The translations under genes and the position numbers were made by a program. 64,000 nucleotides of DNA from Sporolactobacillus sp. CQH2019. Its GTDB lineage: Bacteria; Bacillota; Bacilli; Bacillales; Sporolactobacillaceae. The notes beneath the pieces are model-generated. The model had not been told where the DNA came from. It saw nothing but the letters and a program-made list of their open reading frames with translations, and ran no database searches. Location of the stretch: positions 155,641-219,640 of the forward strand of contig NZ_JARAJZ010000005.1 of the NCBI RefSeq assembly GCF_028765345.1, in the 5' to 3' direction. This document shows, one piece after another, positions 1 to 8,386 of this stretch (the stretch's first letter is position 1; each line of letters begins with the position of its first letter).

Positions 1-687
1 AGGATTCAGACAGAGGGACTGACTCATCAACTGGTCGGTCCCCAGGTCCTGACCGGAACCGACATACGCGTTCCGGGAGATTTTTCTTCAGCCGCTTTTT
101 TTATTGCCGCGGCTCTGCTGACGCCGGGCAGTCACCTGGTGCTGCATTCCGTGGGAGTCAATCCGACGCGAACGGGAATGGCGCCGGTTCTCGAGAAAAT
201 GGGAGCCAAAGTCTTTTTTACCAATAAAAGGGTTTGGAACGGCGAGCCGGTCTGCGATATCGTTGTTGATTACGCGCCGCTCCATGCCGCTGCCGTCGGA
301 GGCGGACTGATCCCGAAACTGATCGACGAGATTCCGATACTGGCGCTTATTGCAACGGAGGCAGAAGGAACAACCGTAATCAGCGATGCTTCGGAGCTGA
401 AAGTCAAAGAAACGAACAGAATACGGACCACGGTGGACGAGCTGAGCCGGATCGGGGCGGATATCGAGGAAACAGAAGACGGCATGATTGTTCACGGACA
501 TCCGCAACGCCTGTTTACAGGAGGCGTCGCCGACAGTTCGGGCGATCATCGCATCGGTATGATGCTGGCCGTTGCCTCCCAGAAATCGAAAGAAGCAGTC
601 ATTGTCCGTCGGGCAGAATCCATCGCCGTTTCTTTTCCGGCATTCCGTGAACAGCTTGCCCGGATTCAGGAATCGTCATTATATTAA
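1..687 (+). CDS. aroA: 3-phosphoshikimate 1-carboxyvinyltransferase (EPSP synthase), C-terminal part
   Basis: Transfers the enolpyruvyl group of phosphoenolpyruvate to shikimate-3-phosphate, the sixth step of the cytosolic shikimate pathway. The reading frame is open from base 1, so the start lies outside the window and only about the last half of the enzyme is seen. Family hallmarks are PGDFSSAAFFIAA, then DEIPILALIATEAEGTT followed by SELKVKETNRI, and near the end DHRIGMMLAVA. These are the domain-2 segments that carry the conserved Asp/Glu, Lys and Arg residues of the active site. It is followed by ypiA and ypiB, the usual Bacillus neighbours of this gene (called aroE in B. subtilis). A short hairpin with a T-run follows the stop, so ypiA may be transcribed separately. 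Confidence 0.96.
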   Translation, partial: RIQTEGLTHQLVGPQVLTGTDIRVPGDFSSAAFFIAAALLTPGSHLVLHSVGVNPTRTGMAPVLEKMGAKVFFTNKRVWNGEPVCDIVVDYAPLHAAAVGGGLIPKLIDEIPILALIATEAEGTTVISDASELKVKETNRIRTTVDELSRIGADIEETEDGMIVHGHPQRLFTGGVADSSGDHRIGMMLAVASQKSKEAVIVRRAESIAVSFPAFREQLARIQESSLY

Positions 688-703
688 GCATAGAGCGCAT
701 CGG

Positions 704-730
704 CCCTGTCTGTTACATTCAGGGTTTTTT
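704..730 (+). terminator. Weak intrinsic terminator after aroA
   Basis: A five-base-pair stem (CCCTG at 704-708, CAGGG at 720-724) is followed directly by six T residues. The stem is short, so termination may be partial. Confidence 0.5.
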
Positions 731-832
731 GCGTATCCGGGATTTAATTCTTGAAGGGGTGTTCCAATTTTACTAAGATGAGTGTAGAAGAGAAAAATGA
801 GACGGACGGCATGGCCCCGGGAGGGAATAATC

Positions 833-2089
833 ATGAATCATTTAGAGACGGCAAATGCGCTTTTGGCGAGCGGACAAACGGACGAAGGGCTGAGGCTGCT
901 TGAGGATACGCTCAGAGACGCAGATGACGAGACCATTTACGGGGCGGCTTCAATCTATCAGCAATTCGGTTTTCTCGAAGAAGCCGAGCACGCTTACGAG
1001 ACATTGCTGCGGAGATACCCAAACGACAGCGGGCTTCTACTCCAGATTTCCGATCTTTTAATTGATAAGAATGAGGAAAATCGCGCGATTGAGTATCTTT
1101 TAAAGATCCATCCTCTGGATGAGAACTACCTGAGTGCGCAAGTATCGCTGGCAGATTTGTACCAAATGGAGGGGCTTGATGAAGTCGCCGAGAAAAAGCT
1201 TCTCGGGGCACTGAAGATAGCTCCCCATGAGCCTGTTCTGCTTTTATCGCTTGGTGAATTTTATCTTTCAACCGGGCAGGCAAGAAAAGCGGTCGATTTT
1301 TTGGAGGCAGCCAAGGGAAAAAGCGAACTGGCCGATCAGAATGTCGAGCTGAAGCTGGCTGAAGCACTGAGCCTTTGCGGAGAATTTGAACGGTCCGTCA
1401 AGGCGTACAGGATCGGCCTGAAGAAAGAGAAAACATTGGATGGACTATTCGGCTATGCCGTGACGGCGACGCGGATCGGATATTTTAAGACAGCCATCAA
1501 AGCACTGGAAGAACTGCGGGATCTCGACCCCGGGTACAGCACCCTCTATCCGGTCCTTGCCCATGCCTACGAGCATGAAGGCAGCCTGGATCTTGCACTG
1601 AAGACGGTTGAAGAGGGACTGGAAGCTGATGAATACAATGACCGGCTTTATGAAGAAGCGGGGAAACTCGCATTGAAAATTCATCATTCCGAAAAAGCGG
1701 CCTATTATTTTAAAAAATGGCACGAGCATGATCCGGAAAATGTAGAAGCTGTGACACGCATGGCCGAGCTTGACGCGCAGAACGAAGACTACGAAGCGAT
1801 CATTGATCTGCTTGCTCCCGTCAAACCGGATGATCCGATGCTGATCTGGTTCCTGGCAACCGCTTACTTTCGTACGGATCAACTCGATCAGGCGGGAACT
1901 TATTATGATTCTTGCCGGCCCGCTTTCCAGGACAACCCTGAATTTCTTCAGGAATACGGGGAATATTTGATAGAGACGGGAAAAAGGAAAGACGCTCTCA
2001 GCGTGCTGGAGAAGGCGGCACGTCTCAGTCCGGAAAATCAGGATTTAGTTTTATTTGTTGAACGATTGAAGCAGGATGATCAAAATTAA
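833..2089 (+). CDS. ypiA: TPR-repeat protein YpiA
   Basis: A cytosolic tetratricopeptide-repeat protein of 418 residues, close to the length of B. subtilis YpiA. The chain is a nearly continuous run of helix pairs with typical TPR spacing of Ala, Leu, Gly and Tyr, for example the segments around residues 85-120 (LADLYQMEGL), 210-260 and 340-400. No catalytic motif, signal peptide or membrane segment is visible, so a scaffolding role is likely. Its molecular partner is not established. The ATG at 833 is preferred because GGGAGGG lies 7 bases upstream; an in-frame ATG at 797 lacks a good ribosome binding site. It lies between aroA and ypiB as in other Bacilli. Confidence 0.92.
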   Translation: MNHLETANALLASGQTDEGLRLLEDTLRDADDETIYGAASIYQQFGFLEEAEHAYETLLRRYPNDSGLLLQISDLLIDKNEENRAIEYLLKIHPLDENYLSAQVSLADLYQMEGLDEVAEKKLLGALKIAPHEPVLLLSLGEFYLSTGQARKAVDFLEAAKGKSELADQNVELKLAEALSLCGEFERSVKAYRIGLKKEKTLDGLFGYAVTATRIGYFKTAIKALEELRDLDPGYSTLYPVLAHAYEHEGSLDLALKTVEEGLEADEYNDRLYEEAGKLALKIHHSEKAAYYFKKWHEHDPENVEAVTRMAELDAQNEDYEAIIDLLAPVKPDDPMLIWFLATAYFRTDQLDQAGTYYDSCRPAFQDNPEFLQEYGEYLIETGKRKDALSVLEKAARLSPENQDLVLFVERLKQDDQN

Positions 2090-2154
2090 GCGGCGAATAT
2101 GATAATATAGAGTAAAGACACACGTTTCTTGAATTCCGGAGAGGGGATGATAGA

Positions 2155-2691
2155 ATGGAGCAGATAGTGTCGAACGTGGAAAAGAAAGCCTTCTTAAAGT
2201 GGCTGTTGGAGCGGCGCGAATTGAGAAATCGCGAAACGGTTTGGTTGCTGAATTATATGATGGGCAATGAAAAGCTGCTCGGTCTGATCCATTTTGTGGA
2301 TAACATTGCAGGGTGTAATCGTGCGATGACGATTTGTGAGAGAAAAAACAGTGCGGAAAATTTTGAATATGCAAAGGCGACGGTTCGGACAAATGATCCG
2401 GAAAAAGCCTTTCACGATCTCAGGCTGAACCAGGAAGAAGCCGTTTATGTAAAAGTTGCCCTATCATCGGCGCACTATTATCCCGAGTATTTTTCAGTTC
2501 TCGAGGAAAACCCGAATATAGAGGAAACGGTGCATAAAAAATACGGCCGGGCGGCTGAAGATGCCGCAGGAGCTGCCGAAAGAGCGTATACAGAAAAAAA
2601 ACTGTATGAGGCGATCAATGACGCGCTCGACAGAGGCGATGCCGAACGATTTTATCAACTGACCGAGCAGTTGAAATCGCTGAAAAGCTGA
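2155..2691 (+). CDS. ypiB: YpiB family protein (UPF0302)
   Basis: A 178-residue soluble protein matching the UPF0302/YpiB family in length and opening sequence (KAFLKWLLERRELRNRE, then WLLNYMMGN and LGLIHFVDN). The C-terminal third is acidic and helical. The function is not firmly established for the family, although it is conserved beside aroA and ypiA throughout the Bacilli. The start is well supported by GGAGAGGGG upstream. In Bacillus the next genes are ypiF and qcrABC. Here a 170-base gap leads straight to ypjB. Confidence 0.93.
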   Translation: MEQIVSNVEKKAFLKWLLERRELRNRETVWLLNYMMGNEKLLGLIHFVDNIAGCNRAMTICERKNSAENFEYAKATVRTNDPEKAFHDLRLNQEEAVYVKVALSSAHYYPEYFSVLEENPNIEETVHKKYGRAAEDAAGAAERAYTEKKLYEAINDALDRGDAERFYQLTEQLKSLKS

Positions 2692-2783
2692 ACCTTCTGT
2701 GCCCTGTGTCGGCCTTTCGATGCTTGAGACGGAGGACGGTGCGTTGTAAAAGTTTCCGGATAGTTGAATGCAGTCGATAGCGG

Positions 2784-2828
2784 CCGGTGTTTCATCGAAC
2801 ACCGGTCTATTCTTGTCCTTTTTTTCAT
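2784..2828 (+). terminator. Candidate terminator after ypiB
   Basis: A perfect 8-bp stem (CCGGTGTT at 2784-2791, AACACCGG at 2798-2805, loop TCATCG) is followed after about 13 bases by a T-rich tract. The distance to the T-run is longer than usual. Confidence 0.4.
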
Positions 2829-2861
2829 ATAATGCCCTGAGAATGAAAGGGAGGGCAAGCA

Positions 2862-3644
2862 ATGAAAATCGAATTTGCGGCTGTTCTACTCTGCCTCATG
2901 TTCTTTTTTATAGCTCCTCATGGCGGATATGCCCAGGCATCCGAAAAAGACAGTCAGCAGCAGATGTTGAACAGTCTGTCTGATCACATTTTCCAGTATG
3001 CGGACGCCGATCGGGCCGATGCTGCGAAAAGTCTGCTGAATGAATTTGACCGCGTCTGGAGCCAATCGGAATCGGGCTATTCCGACGAGGACGGACGGAT
3101 CATCGACATGGCTGTGCTGCGTTTGAAAATTTTATTGAATTCAGGCGGCGACTCCGGCGAGATCCGCCATGCGGCCATTGCCCTGCGCCTGTGCGTCGAT
3201 GCAATGACCGGCAGCGGCAGCCCGCTCTGGAAAGAACTGCGGCCCCGGGTTCTGGATCCGATAAAGGGCATGCAGACAGCCTTAAAAAGACAGGATTACA
3301 CGACCTTTCAGGCGGATCTGAATCAGTTTCTCGACAGTTACGCGCTCATTTATCCTTCCCTGATGATCGACGGCAGCCCGGAAGGCGTCCGGGTTGCGAA
3401 TAATAGTATCAATGCTTTTGCCGACCATCGCATGAGCACGGTCCAGGACAAGACACGCTTGCAGCAGCTGACCGTCATTGAAAAAGAACTGACGGATGTT
3501 TTCGATAGATCGCCTGCTTCGACAGTTGACAGCCTGTCTCCTTTGATAGCGGCAGTCGGCGGTTTCGTGCTGCTGGCACTGTTTTATGTTTCGCTGCGAA
3601 AATATTTCGGAGAACGCTTCAGACGAAGAAAGGGAACAAGGTGA
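2862..3644 (+). CDS. ypjB: Sporulation protein YpjB
   Basis: A 260-residue membrane-anchored protein of the YpjB family, known in B. subtilis as a sporulation-associated protein of unclear mechanism. It starts with a hydrophobic signal or anchor (about residues 4-24, AAVLLCLMFFFIAPHGGYA). An alpha-helical extracytoplasmic domain follows, with a single transmembrane segment near residues 226-245 and a very basic cytoplasmic tail ending in RRRKGTR. GGGAGGG lies 6 bases before the ATG. The gene follows ypiB directly, whereas Bacillus has ypiF, qcrABC and ypjA in between. Its presence supports a spore-forming host. Confidence 0.88.
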   Translation: MKIEFAAVLLCLMFFFIAPHGGYAQASEKDSQQQMLNSLSDHIFQYADADRADAAKSLLNEFDRVWSQSESGYSDEDGRIIDMAVLRLKILLNSGGDSGEIRHAAIALRLCVDAMTGSGSPLWKELRPRVLDPIKGMQTALKRQDYTTFQADLNQFLDSYALIYPSLMIDGSPEGVRVANNSINAFADHRMSTVQDKTRLQQLTVIEKELTDVFDRSPASTVDSLSPLIAAVGGFVLLALFYVSLRKYFGERFRRRKGTR

Positions 3645-3662
3645 CTCTTTCATTTTTCGGTT

Positions 3663-3691
3663 TTGACAAAGGCTCAATATTTGACTAAAAT
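3663..3691 (+). promoter_or_regulatory. Sigma-A promoter for the zinc peptidase gene
   Basis: TTGACA at 3663-3668 and TAAAAT at 3686-3691 are separated by exactly 17 bases. They lie about 30 bases before the start codon at 3722. Confidence 0.7.
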
Positions 3692-3721
3692 TGACTATAT
3701 AGATGATATGGAGGAATGCGG

Positions 3722-4405
3722 ATGATACAGTTCTTGATTTACATGGCCATTCTGATGCTGATTCCGCTCTGGGCGCAGATGCGCGTTAAATCAACGTACG
3801 GAAAATATGCTCAGGTTGAGAATTCAACCGGAATGACCGGCGCCCAGACGGCGAGAAAGATTCTGGACGACAACGGGCTTTACGATGTTTCGATTCGCGA
3901 GGTGGAAGGGACGCTCACCGATCATTATGATCCGCGTGACAAATCGGTCAACCTGTCGACGGGTATTTACAACAGTGCGACGATTTCCGGAACGGCCGTC
4001 GCCGCACACGAAGTGGGGCACGCAATTCAGGATGCCAGTGATTATACGTTTATGCGCATTAGGAGCGCTCTCGTCCCGGTAGCCAATATCGGGTCGAATC
4101 TGTCTTATTTTCTGATTCTGGCCGGCTTTCTTTTCGGGGCTATGCAGCTGGCGGCGCTCGGTGTCCTGTTTTTCGCCGCCGCGGTTCTGTTCCAGATCGT
4201 GACGCTGCCTGTCGAATTCGACGCATCCGGACGCGCTCTGAAACAAATCGTCAATCTCGGCATCGTACAGGAAGGCGAACAGAAGCAGGCAAGAAAAGTA
4301 CTGTCTGCCGCGGCCATGACCTACGTTGCTGCGGCGCTCGTATCCGCAATGGAACTGGTGCGCTTTATCTTAATGATTGCCCTTTCAAACAACAGGGAAA
4401 ACTGA
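3722..4405 (+). CDS. Membrane zinc metallopeptidase, YugP type
   Basis: A predicted integral-membrane zinc protease of 227 residues, the usual length of the YugP family (putative neutral zinc metallopeptidase 2). An N-terminal membrane segment is followed by a soluble domain with the HExxH motif HEVGH (in AHEVGHAIQDA, near residue 97). Two strongly hydrophobic segments follow around residues 125-165 and another near the C terminus (YVAAALVSAMELVRFILMIAL). The start was moved from the ATG at 3716 to the one at 3722: GGAGG ends at 3714, which gives 7 bases to the second ATG but only one to the first. The gene has its own promoter and a strong terminator. Substrates are unknown. Confidence 0.85.
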   Translation: MIQFLIYMAILMLIPLWAQMRVKSTYGKYAQVENSTGMTGAQTARKILDDNGLYDVSIREVEGTLTDHYDPRDKSVNLSTGIYNSATISGTAVAAHEVGHAIQDASDYTFMRIRSALVPVANIGSNLSYFLILAGFLFGAMQLAALGVLFFAAAVLFQIVTLPVEFDASGRALKQIVNLGIVQEGEQKQARKVLSAAAMTYVAAALVSAMELVRFILMIALSNNREN

Positions 4406-4438
4406 TACCCGCATAAGAAAATCAGCTGTGACAATTAT

Positions 4439-4474
4439 CTGCCTGCCCTTTCGAGAAGGCCGGGCAGTTTTTAT
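4439..4474 (+). terminator. Intrinsic terminator after the zinc peptidase gene
   Basis: A 12-bp stem with one mismatch (4439-4450 with 4456-4467, loop TCGAG) is followed by TTTTTATTTT. Confidence 0.85.
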
Positions 4475-4521
4475 TTTATCTGAAATAAAGATTGTTAATT
4501 AAAAACAGATACAGCGAATTT

Positions 4522-4565
4522 ACGTGGTTCGAAACCATCCCACGTCTATCAAAAAACTAAGGAGG
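4522..4565 (+). promoter_or_regulatory. PreQ1-I riboswitch controlling queT
   Basis: The class I preQ1 layout is visible. P1 is a 6-bp stem (ACGTGG 4522-4527 with CCACGT 4540-4545) closing a 12-base loop that begins TTC. The A-rich tail AAAAAACTAAGG follows at 4551-4562, as in known preQ1-I aptamers. The tail runs straight into the queT Shine-Dalgarno (GGAGG at 4561-4565). Ligand-induced pseudoknot formation should therefore mask the ribosome binding site, which implies translational control. The downstream gene is a queuosine-precursor transporter, exactly the expected target. Confidence 0.88.
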
Positions 4566-4577
4566 AAAAGTTCTCTA

Positions 4578-5063
4578 ATGAAACTAAGAACACTGGCGGT
4601 GAATGCAATTGTGGCGGCCCTTTATATCGTCCTGACCTTTTTTCTTCAGCCGATCAGTTTTTCAGCCGTCCAGTTCCGGATTTCAGAAATGCTGAATCAC
4701 CTCGTCGTCTTTGACAAAAAATATTTCTTCGGTATTGTCTGCGGCGTTTTTATCGGCAATCTGTTTTTTTCGCCATTATTGCCTTATGATCTTGTTTTCG
4801 GCACGGGACAATCGGTAATCGCTCTTCTGACAACGATCATCTGTTCAAAATATGTGAAAAATACATGGGCGCGGTTGTCGATCAATACGATCGTTTTTAC
4901 GCTGACAATGTGCATCATTGCCTGGGAACTGAGCCTTGTTTCCCATCTCCCGTTTTTCTGGACCTGGCTGACCGTGGCAGTGGGCGAATTTACCGTCATG
5001 CTGGCCGGTGCAGTGATTATGTATACAGTGAACCGGCGCGTTCATTTTGACAAATTTATTTGA
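4578..5063 (+). CDS. queT: Queuosine precursor transporter QueT
   Basis: A 161-residue membrane protein of the QueT family, the substrate-specificity subunit used with ECF-type energy-coupling modules to import queuosine precursors such as preQ1. It has about five hydrophobic segments. It opens MKLRTLAVNAIVAALYIVLT and contains the family-typical stretch VQFRISEMLNHLVVFDKKYF followed by GVFIGNLFFSPLLPYDLVFG. The ATG at 4578 is chosen because it matches the family N terminus and lies downstream of the riboswitch-embedded GGAGG. A longer frame opening at GTG 4524 would start inside the aptamer and is rejected. Expression should fall when preQ1 is plentiful. Confidence 0.93.
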   Translation: MKLRTLAVNAIVAALYIVLTFFLQPISFSAVQFRISEMLNHLVVFDKKYFFGIVCGVFIGNLFFSPLLPYDLVFGTGQSVIALLTTIICSKYVKNTWARLSINTIVFTLTMCIIAWELSLVSHLPFFWTWLTVAVGEFTVMLAGAVIMYTVNRRVHFDKFI

Positions 5064-5077
5064 TATGAGTGAAACAC

Positions 5078-5101
5078 AGCGCCTTTCAGCAAGGCGCTTT
5101 T
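5078..5101 (+). terminator. Intrinsic terminator after queT
   Basis: A perfect 8-bp stem AGCGCCTT/AAGGCGCT with loop TCAGC, followed by TTTT. It may also serve the convergent fetAB operon on the other strand. Confidence 0.75.
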
Positions 5102-5117
5102 CGATTATAAAAGGGGG

Positions 5118-5843
5118 TTATAGCTCACGCTCGCGAAGCTGGCTCCGATTGTTGAAAAAGGCCTTATAGCCGATCTGGACGAACAACAGAACGGTGAGCG
5201 ACGCACCGCCGATGATCTGGCCGGTCATCATCCCCGGAAGAAACACAATCCCCATGCCGACCATCGAGTTGATCGTCGGCAGCATCGCACTGTCGAAAGC
5301 CTGATTGATGATCGGACGCGAGGCTTCGCTCGGTCTGGCTCCGAGCATGAGCGCCGATTCTACCATCTGTTTTTTGGTATGCATCCCGTCGAGCAGCGTA
5401 TTGACTCCGAGCGAGACCCCGGTCATCGTGTTTCCGATAATCATGCCGGCGATCGGAATGACATATCTTGGGTTATACCAAGGTTTCACGTTCAGGGTGA
5501 CGAGAATAAAATAGGTCAGGGTCGCGATGACTCCGACAGCCATCGATAGGGCGATTTTCTTCTTCAGTTCGCTGCTGAGCGGCAGCTTGGCCCGTTGATA
5601 AATGTTGTAAATAGAAAAAACAAGCATAAAAGCAAGAATCAGGATCGTGAAAACAGGACGGGCATTGCCGAAGATGTAGGCCAGGACGTAACCGACAATC
5701 ATCAGCTGAACCGTCATGCGGATCGAAGAGATCAATATTTCCCTTTCTCGCTGAATCCCTTTGACCTTGACAATGATTAATAAAATCAGAATAAAAATAT
5801 AAGCGGAAACAAGCTGCCAAAGTGTGAGATCACCGCTGCTCAA
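5118..5843 (-). CDS. fetB: ABC transporter permease, FetB/YbbM family
   Basis: Inner-membrane partner of FetA. The E. coli FetAB pair is linked to iron homeostasis and oxidative-stress resistance; the substrate here is inferred from family membership only. About seven hydrophobic segments are seen, with the family signature region IPIAGMIIGNTMTGVSLGVN followed by LMLGARPSEASRPI, then INSMVGMGIVFLPGMMTGQI. The start is uncertain. The frame is open to a TTG at 5864 with no useful ribosome binding site. A TTG at 5843 lies 10 bases after AGGGAG and gives 241 residues. Either choice overlaps the end of fetA, indicating translational coupling. Confidence 0.86.
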   Translation of the reverse strand: MSSGDLTLWQLVSAYIFILILLIIVKVKGIQREREILISSIRMTVQLMIVGYVLAYIFGNARPVFTILILAFMLVFSIYNIYQRAKLPLSSELKKKIALSMAVGVIATLTYFILVTLNVKPWYNPRYVIPIAGMIIGNTMTGVSLGVNTLLDGMHTKKQMVESALMLGARPSEASRPIINQAFDSAMLPTINSMVGMGIVFLPGMMTGQIIGGASLTVLLFVQIGYKAFFNNRSQLREREL

Positions 5844-6495
5844 TAGGCTCACTCTCCCTGACAACCTGTCCGTTATTTATTTCGATGACGTGATCGGCAA
5901 ACTCCCTGACAACGGCTGTAGAATGTGTGATCATGACCAGTGTTTTTTTGTTGCTTTTCACAAATCCGGCCAGCTTTTTCATGATGAACCGCGTGTTTTC
6001 TTCGTCCAGGGCGGATGACGGTTCGTCCAGGAGGAGAACCGGCGGATCCAGAAGCAGGATTCTTGCGAGAGAAAGGCGCTGCTTTTCGCCGCCGGAGAGT
6101 GAATCGCTTTCCGCATCCAGCGCTTTGTCCAGATGCACATCATGAAGGATCTTTTTCAAACGGGCATCCGCAACGCCGGGCTTCTCCGAGAAACGCAGCC
6201 CGACCAGAAGATCATCCCTTACTGTCCCTCCGAACATGACCGGCGTCTGGGCCATCATGACAATCTCACGGCGAAGTTCAAGCGGATTCCATTCAAAAAC
6301 CGGCCGGCCCTCTATTATAATCTCACCGGAATCCGGGCTGATCAGATGGTTCAGCAATTTGAGCAGCGTCGTTTTCCCGCTTCCGCTCTCTCCGACGATG
6401 CAGGTAATAACAGCGGACGGGATCGACAGATCGTCAATCTTCAGAACATCTTTGTAGTGCAATTGATGGATATGGAATAATTCTCGGTCGTTCAT
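5830..6495 (-). CDS. fetA: ABC transporter ATP-binding protein, FetA/YbbL family
   Basis: Cytoplasmic ATPase subunit of 221 residues that pairs with the overlapping FetB. The Walker A motif GESGSGKTT lies near residue 36, the Q-loop in MMAQTPVMFG, the ABC signature SLSGGEKQR near residue 130, the Walker B VLLLDEPSSALDE near residue 155 and the switch histidine in MITHS. The short length without extra regulatory domains matches FetA. AAGGGG upstream of the ATG acts as ribosome binding site. The pair is transcribed toward queT. Confidence 0.88.
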   Translation of the reverse strand: MNDRELFHIHQLHYKDVLKIDDLSIPSAVITCIVGESGSGKTTLLKLLNHLISPDSGEIIIEGRPVFEWNPLELRREIVMMAQTPVMFGGTVRDDLLVGLRFSEKPGVADARLKKILHDVHLDKALDAESDSLSGGEKQRLSLARILLLDPPVLLLDEPSSALDEENTRFIMKKLAGFVKSNKKTLVMITHSTAVVREFADHVIEINNGQVVRESEPIEQR

Positions 6496-6969
6496 CGGAT
6501 TCCCCTTTTCTCTATTTCTCTATAAAGCCGCTTAGGCAGTATTATCTGCCGGACACAGATGCGCAGTTCCGGTCGATGCCTGCCGTTCAGCGGGCAGAAC
6601 GAAACGGCCTTCTTTTTTGAATCCAAGAGGAAAAATGGCGGACACATTGTGAGAAAGGCCGGCATACGAATTCATCATAACGCTTTTAAGGCCGTTTTGA
6701 AACCGCAGAAAGATAAATAAACGGTAGCAGCGCAGCGCCGCTGAAAAGTTGAAGAACCGAGCCGTTCCCCGGAAGTCTGCGGCATCTTTGGACCAAAAAC
6801 CGCAACTTAAAAAAGAGGAAAATAGCCGGCAGGTGCCGCGGAACAGGCAGCTTCGTTTCGCCGGATTCCGCGCACTCCCGCCTGACATTCAGCGGGCTTG
6901 ACGGCTTCCCGCTTTTCACTCACGATCGTGCTATAATAACGAAAGAGCGAAAAGAAATGGGGAGATTGT
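6496..6969. other. Intergenic region between fetA and the exonuclease gene
   Basis: These 474 bases sit between divergent genes and hold no convincing coding sequence. Short minus-strand frames lack recognisable motifs and good ribosome binding sites. An extended -10 (TGCTATAAT, ending at 6937) precedes the exonuclease start by about 33 bases. Confidence 0.5.
6929..6937 (+). promoter_or_regulatory. Extended -10 promoter of the exonuclease gene
   Basis: TGC directly followed by a perfect TATAAT at 6932-6937. No clear -35 box is seen, which is acceptable for an extended -10 promoter. Confidence 0.5.
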
Positions 6970-7884
6970 TTGACGCAAAGAGCAAAATTGTTGCTTGTCG
7001 ACGGAATGGCACTGCTTTTCAGAGCATATTATGCGACAGCGCCGAGCGGCCAATTGATGATCAATGAGAAAGGGGTCCCGACAAACGGCGTGCAGGGTTT
7101 TCTGCGCCATTTGCTTCTCGCGCTTGAGAGCTGGAAACCGACACATGTAGCCGTCTGCTGGGACATGGGGAAAAAAACATTCAGGCATGATCTTTTTGCC
7201 GGATATAAGGCCAACAGGACGGCACCGCCTGCCGAAATGGTCCCGCAGTTCGATCTGGCCAGGGAGATGACCGGAGCTTTCAAAATTCCGAATGTCGGTC
7301 TGGAAGGTTTTGAGGCGGACGACTGTATCGGTACGATTGCCAAGAGCGTGCAGGCCGATGCCGACGTTTCAATCCTTACCGGCGACCGCGACCTTCTGCA
7401 ACTGCTGGACCGCCATATCGATGTCCATCTCCTGCAAAAAGGCTACGGCCATTATCGCAGTTATTCGGAACGCTTGTTCTTCGAAAAATTCGGAATCTCG
7501 CCGCATCAGTTTGTTGACGTGAAAGCGCTGATGGGGGACCCGAGCGATGGATATCCCGGTGTCCGCGGCATCGGCGAGAAAACGGCATTGAAATTAATCA
7601 GACAGTTCGGCAGTATGGATGCACTGCTTGATCATCTCGATCTGCTTCCGGCCGGCCAGAAGAAAAAGATAGCCGCGGATCTTCACAATTTTCATCTGTC
7701 ACGAAAACTGGCGGAAATTCAATGCGGCGCTCCGCTCCTTTTTTCAATAGACGAGGCAGCCTATCACGGCGTGCCGAAAACCTTTATTGAAAAAGTCAGG
7801 ATTCTGGGAATGAGGATGGTCGGACACGATCTTGTCCGCAGTCATTGGGAAATGCAGGAAGATTTGTTTGACGGAACGAACTGA
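6970..7884 (+). CDS. 5'-3' exonuclease (Pol I N-terminal domain type)
   Basis: A 304-residue free-standing homologue of the DNA polymerase I 5' nuclease domain (B. subtilis YpcP type), expected to remove RNA primers or 5' flaps. Metal-binding acidic residues lie in LLVDGMALLFRAYYA, GFEADDCIGTIA and SILTGDRDLLQLLD. The helix-hairpin-helix DNA-binding motif follows in GVRGIGEKTALKLI near residues 198-212. The start is TTG at 6970, five bases after GGGGAG. The acidic clusters needed for two-metal catalysis are intact, so it should be active. Confidence 0.92.
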   Translation: MTQRAKLLLVDGMALLFRAYYATAPSGQLMINEKGVPTNGVQGFLRHLLLALESWKPTHVAVCWDMGKKTFRHDLFAGYKANRTAPPAEMVPQFDLAREMTGAFKIPNVGLEGFEADDCIGTIAKSVQADADVSILTGDRDLLQLLDRHIDVHLLQKGYGHYRSYSERLFFEKFGISPHQFVDVKALMGDPSDGYPGVRGIGEKTALKLIRQFGSMDALLDHLDLLPAGQKKKIAADLHNFHLSRKLAEIQCGAPLLFSIDEAAYHGVPKTFIEKVRILGMRMVGHDLVRSHWEMQEDLFDGTN

Positions 7885-8261
7885 CCTGGGGATTTCATGC
7901 CGTTCTCCAATAAACCGTTTCTTCTCCGGACCGCGGGGGGACAGGTACGATTTTTTCCGGGTAAATTATCTATAACGGCAGAGCACTGCAATGCGACGAT
8001 AATATGTCCGATTTTTTGAACTGGAAAGCGGCAATAAAAAACGGGGGAACAGCGCGGATAGAAATACTTGTCTTTGGCGGCAGCGCCGTTCAGATCGACG
8101 CTGCCGCCTGCCGGGCAATATATTATCTGAAAAATCTGCGATTGTTTTTCGGCCCTGTTTTAAAAAAATATTCGGAATCAAAAAAATGAAAGAAATTGCC
8201 GCGTTCCGGCGCTCTTGATCTATTTAATCTATTCGAAAGGCGTTTTAAAATTAATATTCTC

Positions 8262-8290
8262 TTTACAAAAAAAGTCGTTTTATGTAGAAT
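8262..8290 (+). promoter_or_regulatory. Sigma-A promoter of the amino-acid permease
   Basis: TTTACA at 8262-8267 and TAGAAT at 8285-8290 with a 17-base spacer. Confidence 0.75.
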
Positions 8291-8359
8291 GACAAATACA
8301 ACACAGGGAAGCGAATCAATCAAAACGAAATGGGGTGCGGCAATTAAAATCAGAAAATT

Positions 8360-8386
8360 CACTGTTGCTTTAAAAAGCAAACAGTG
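8360..8386 (+). other. Leader hairpin upstream of the permease
   Basis: CACTGTTGC (8360-8368) pairs with GCAAACAGTG (8377-8386) with a one-base bulge. It lies in the 5' untranslated leader about 60 bases before the permease start. Confidence 0.4.

Noticed and set aside
4524-5063. Longer QueT starting at GTG 4524
   Set aside because: The extra N terminus would lie inside the preQ1 aptamer and has no ribosome binding site; the family start is at 4578.
6532-6919. Overlapping minus-strand frames in the fetA-exonuclease gap
   Set aside because: No family motif, poor composition and no Shine-Dalgarno; they look like chance frames.
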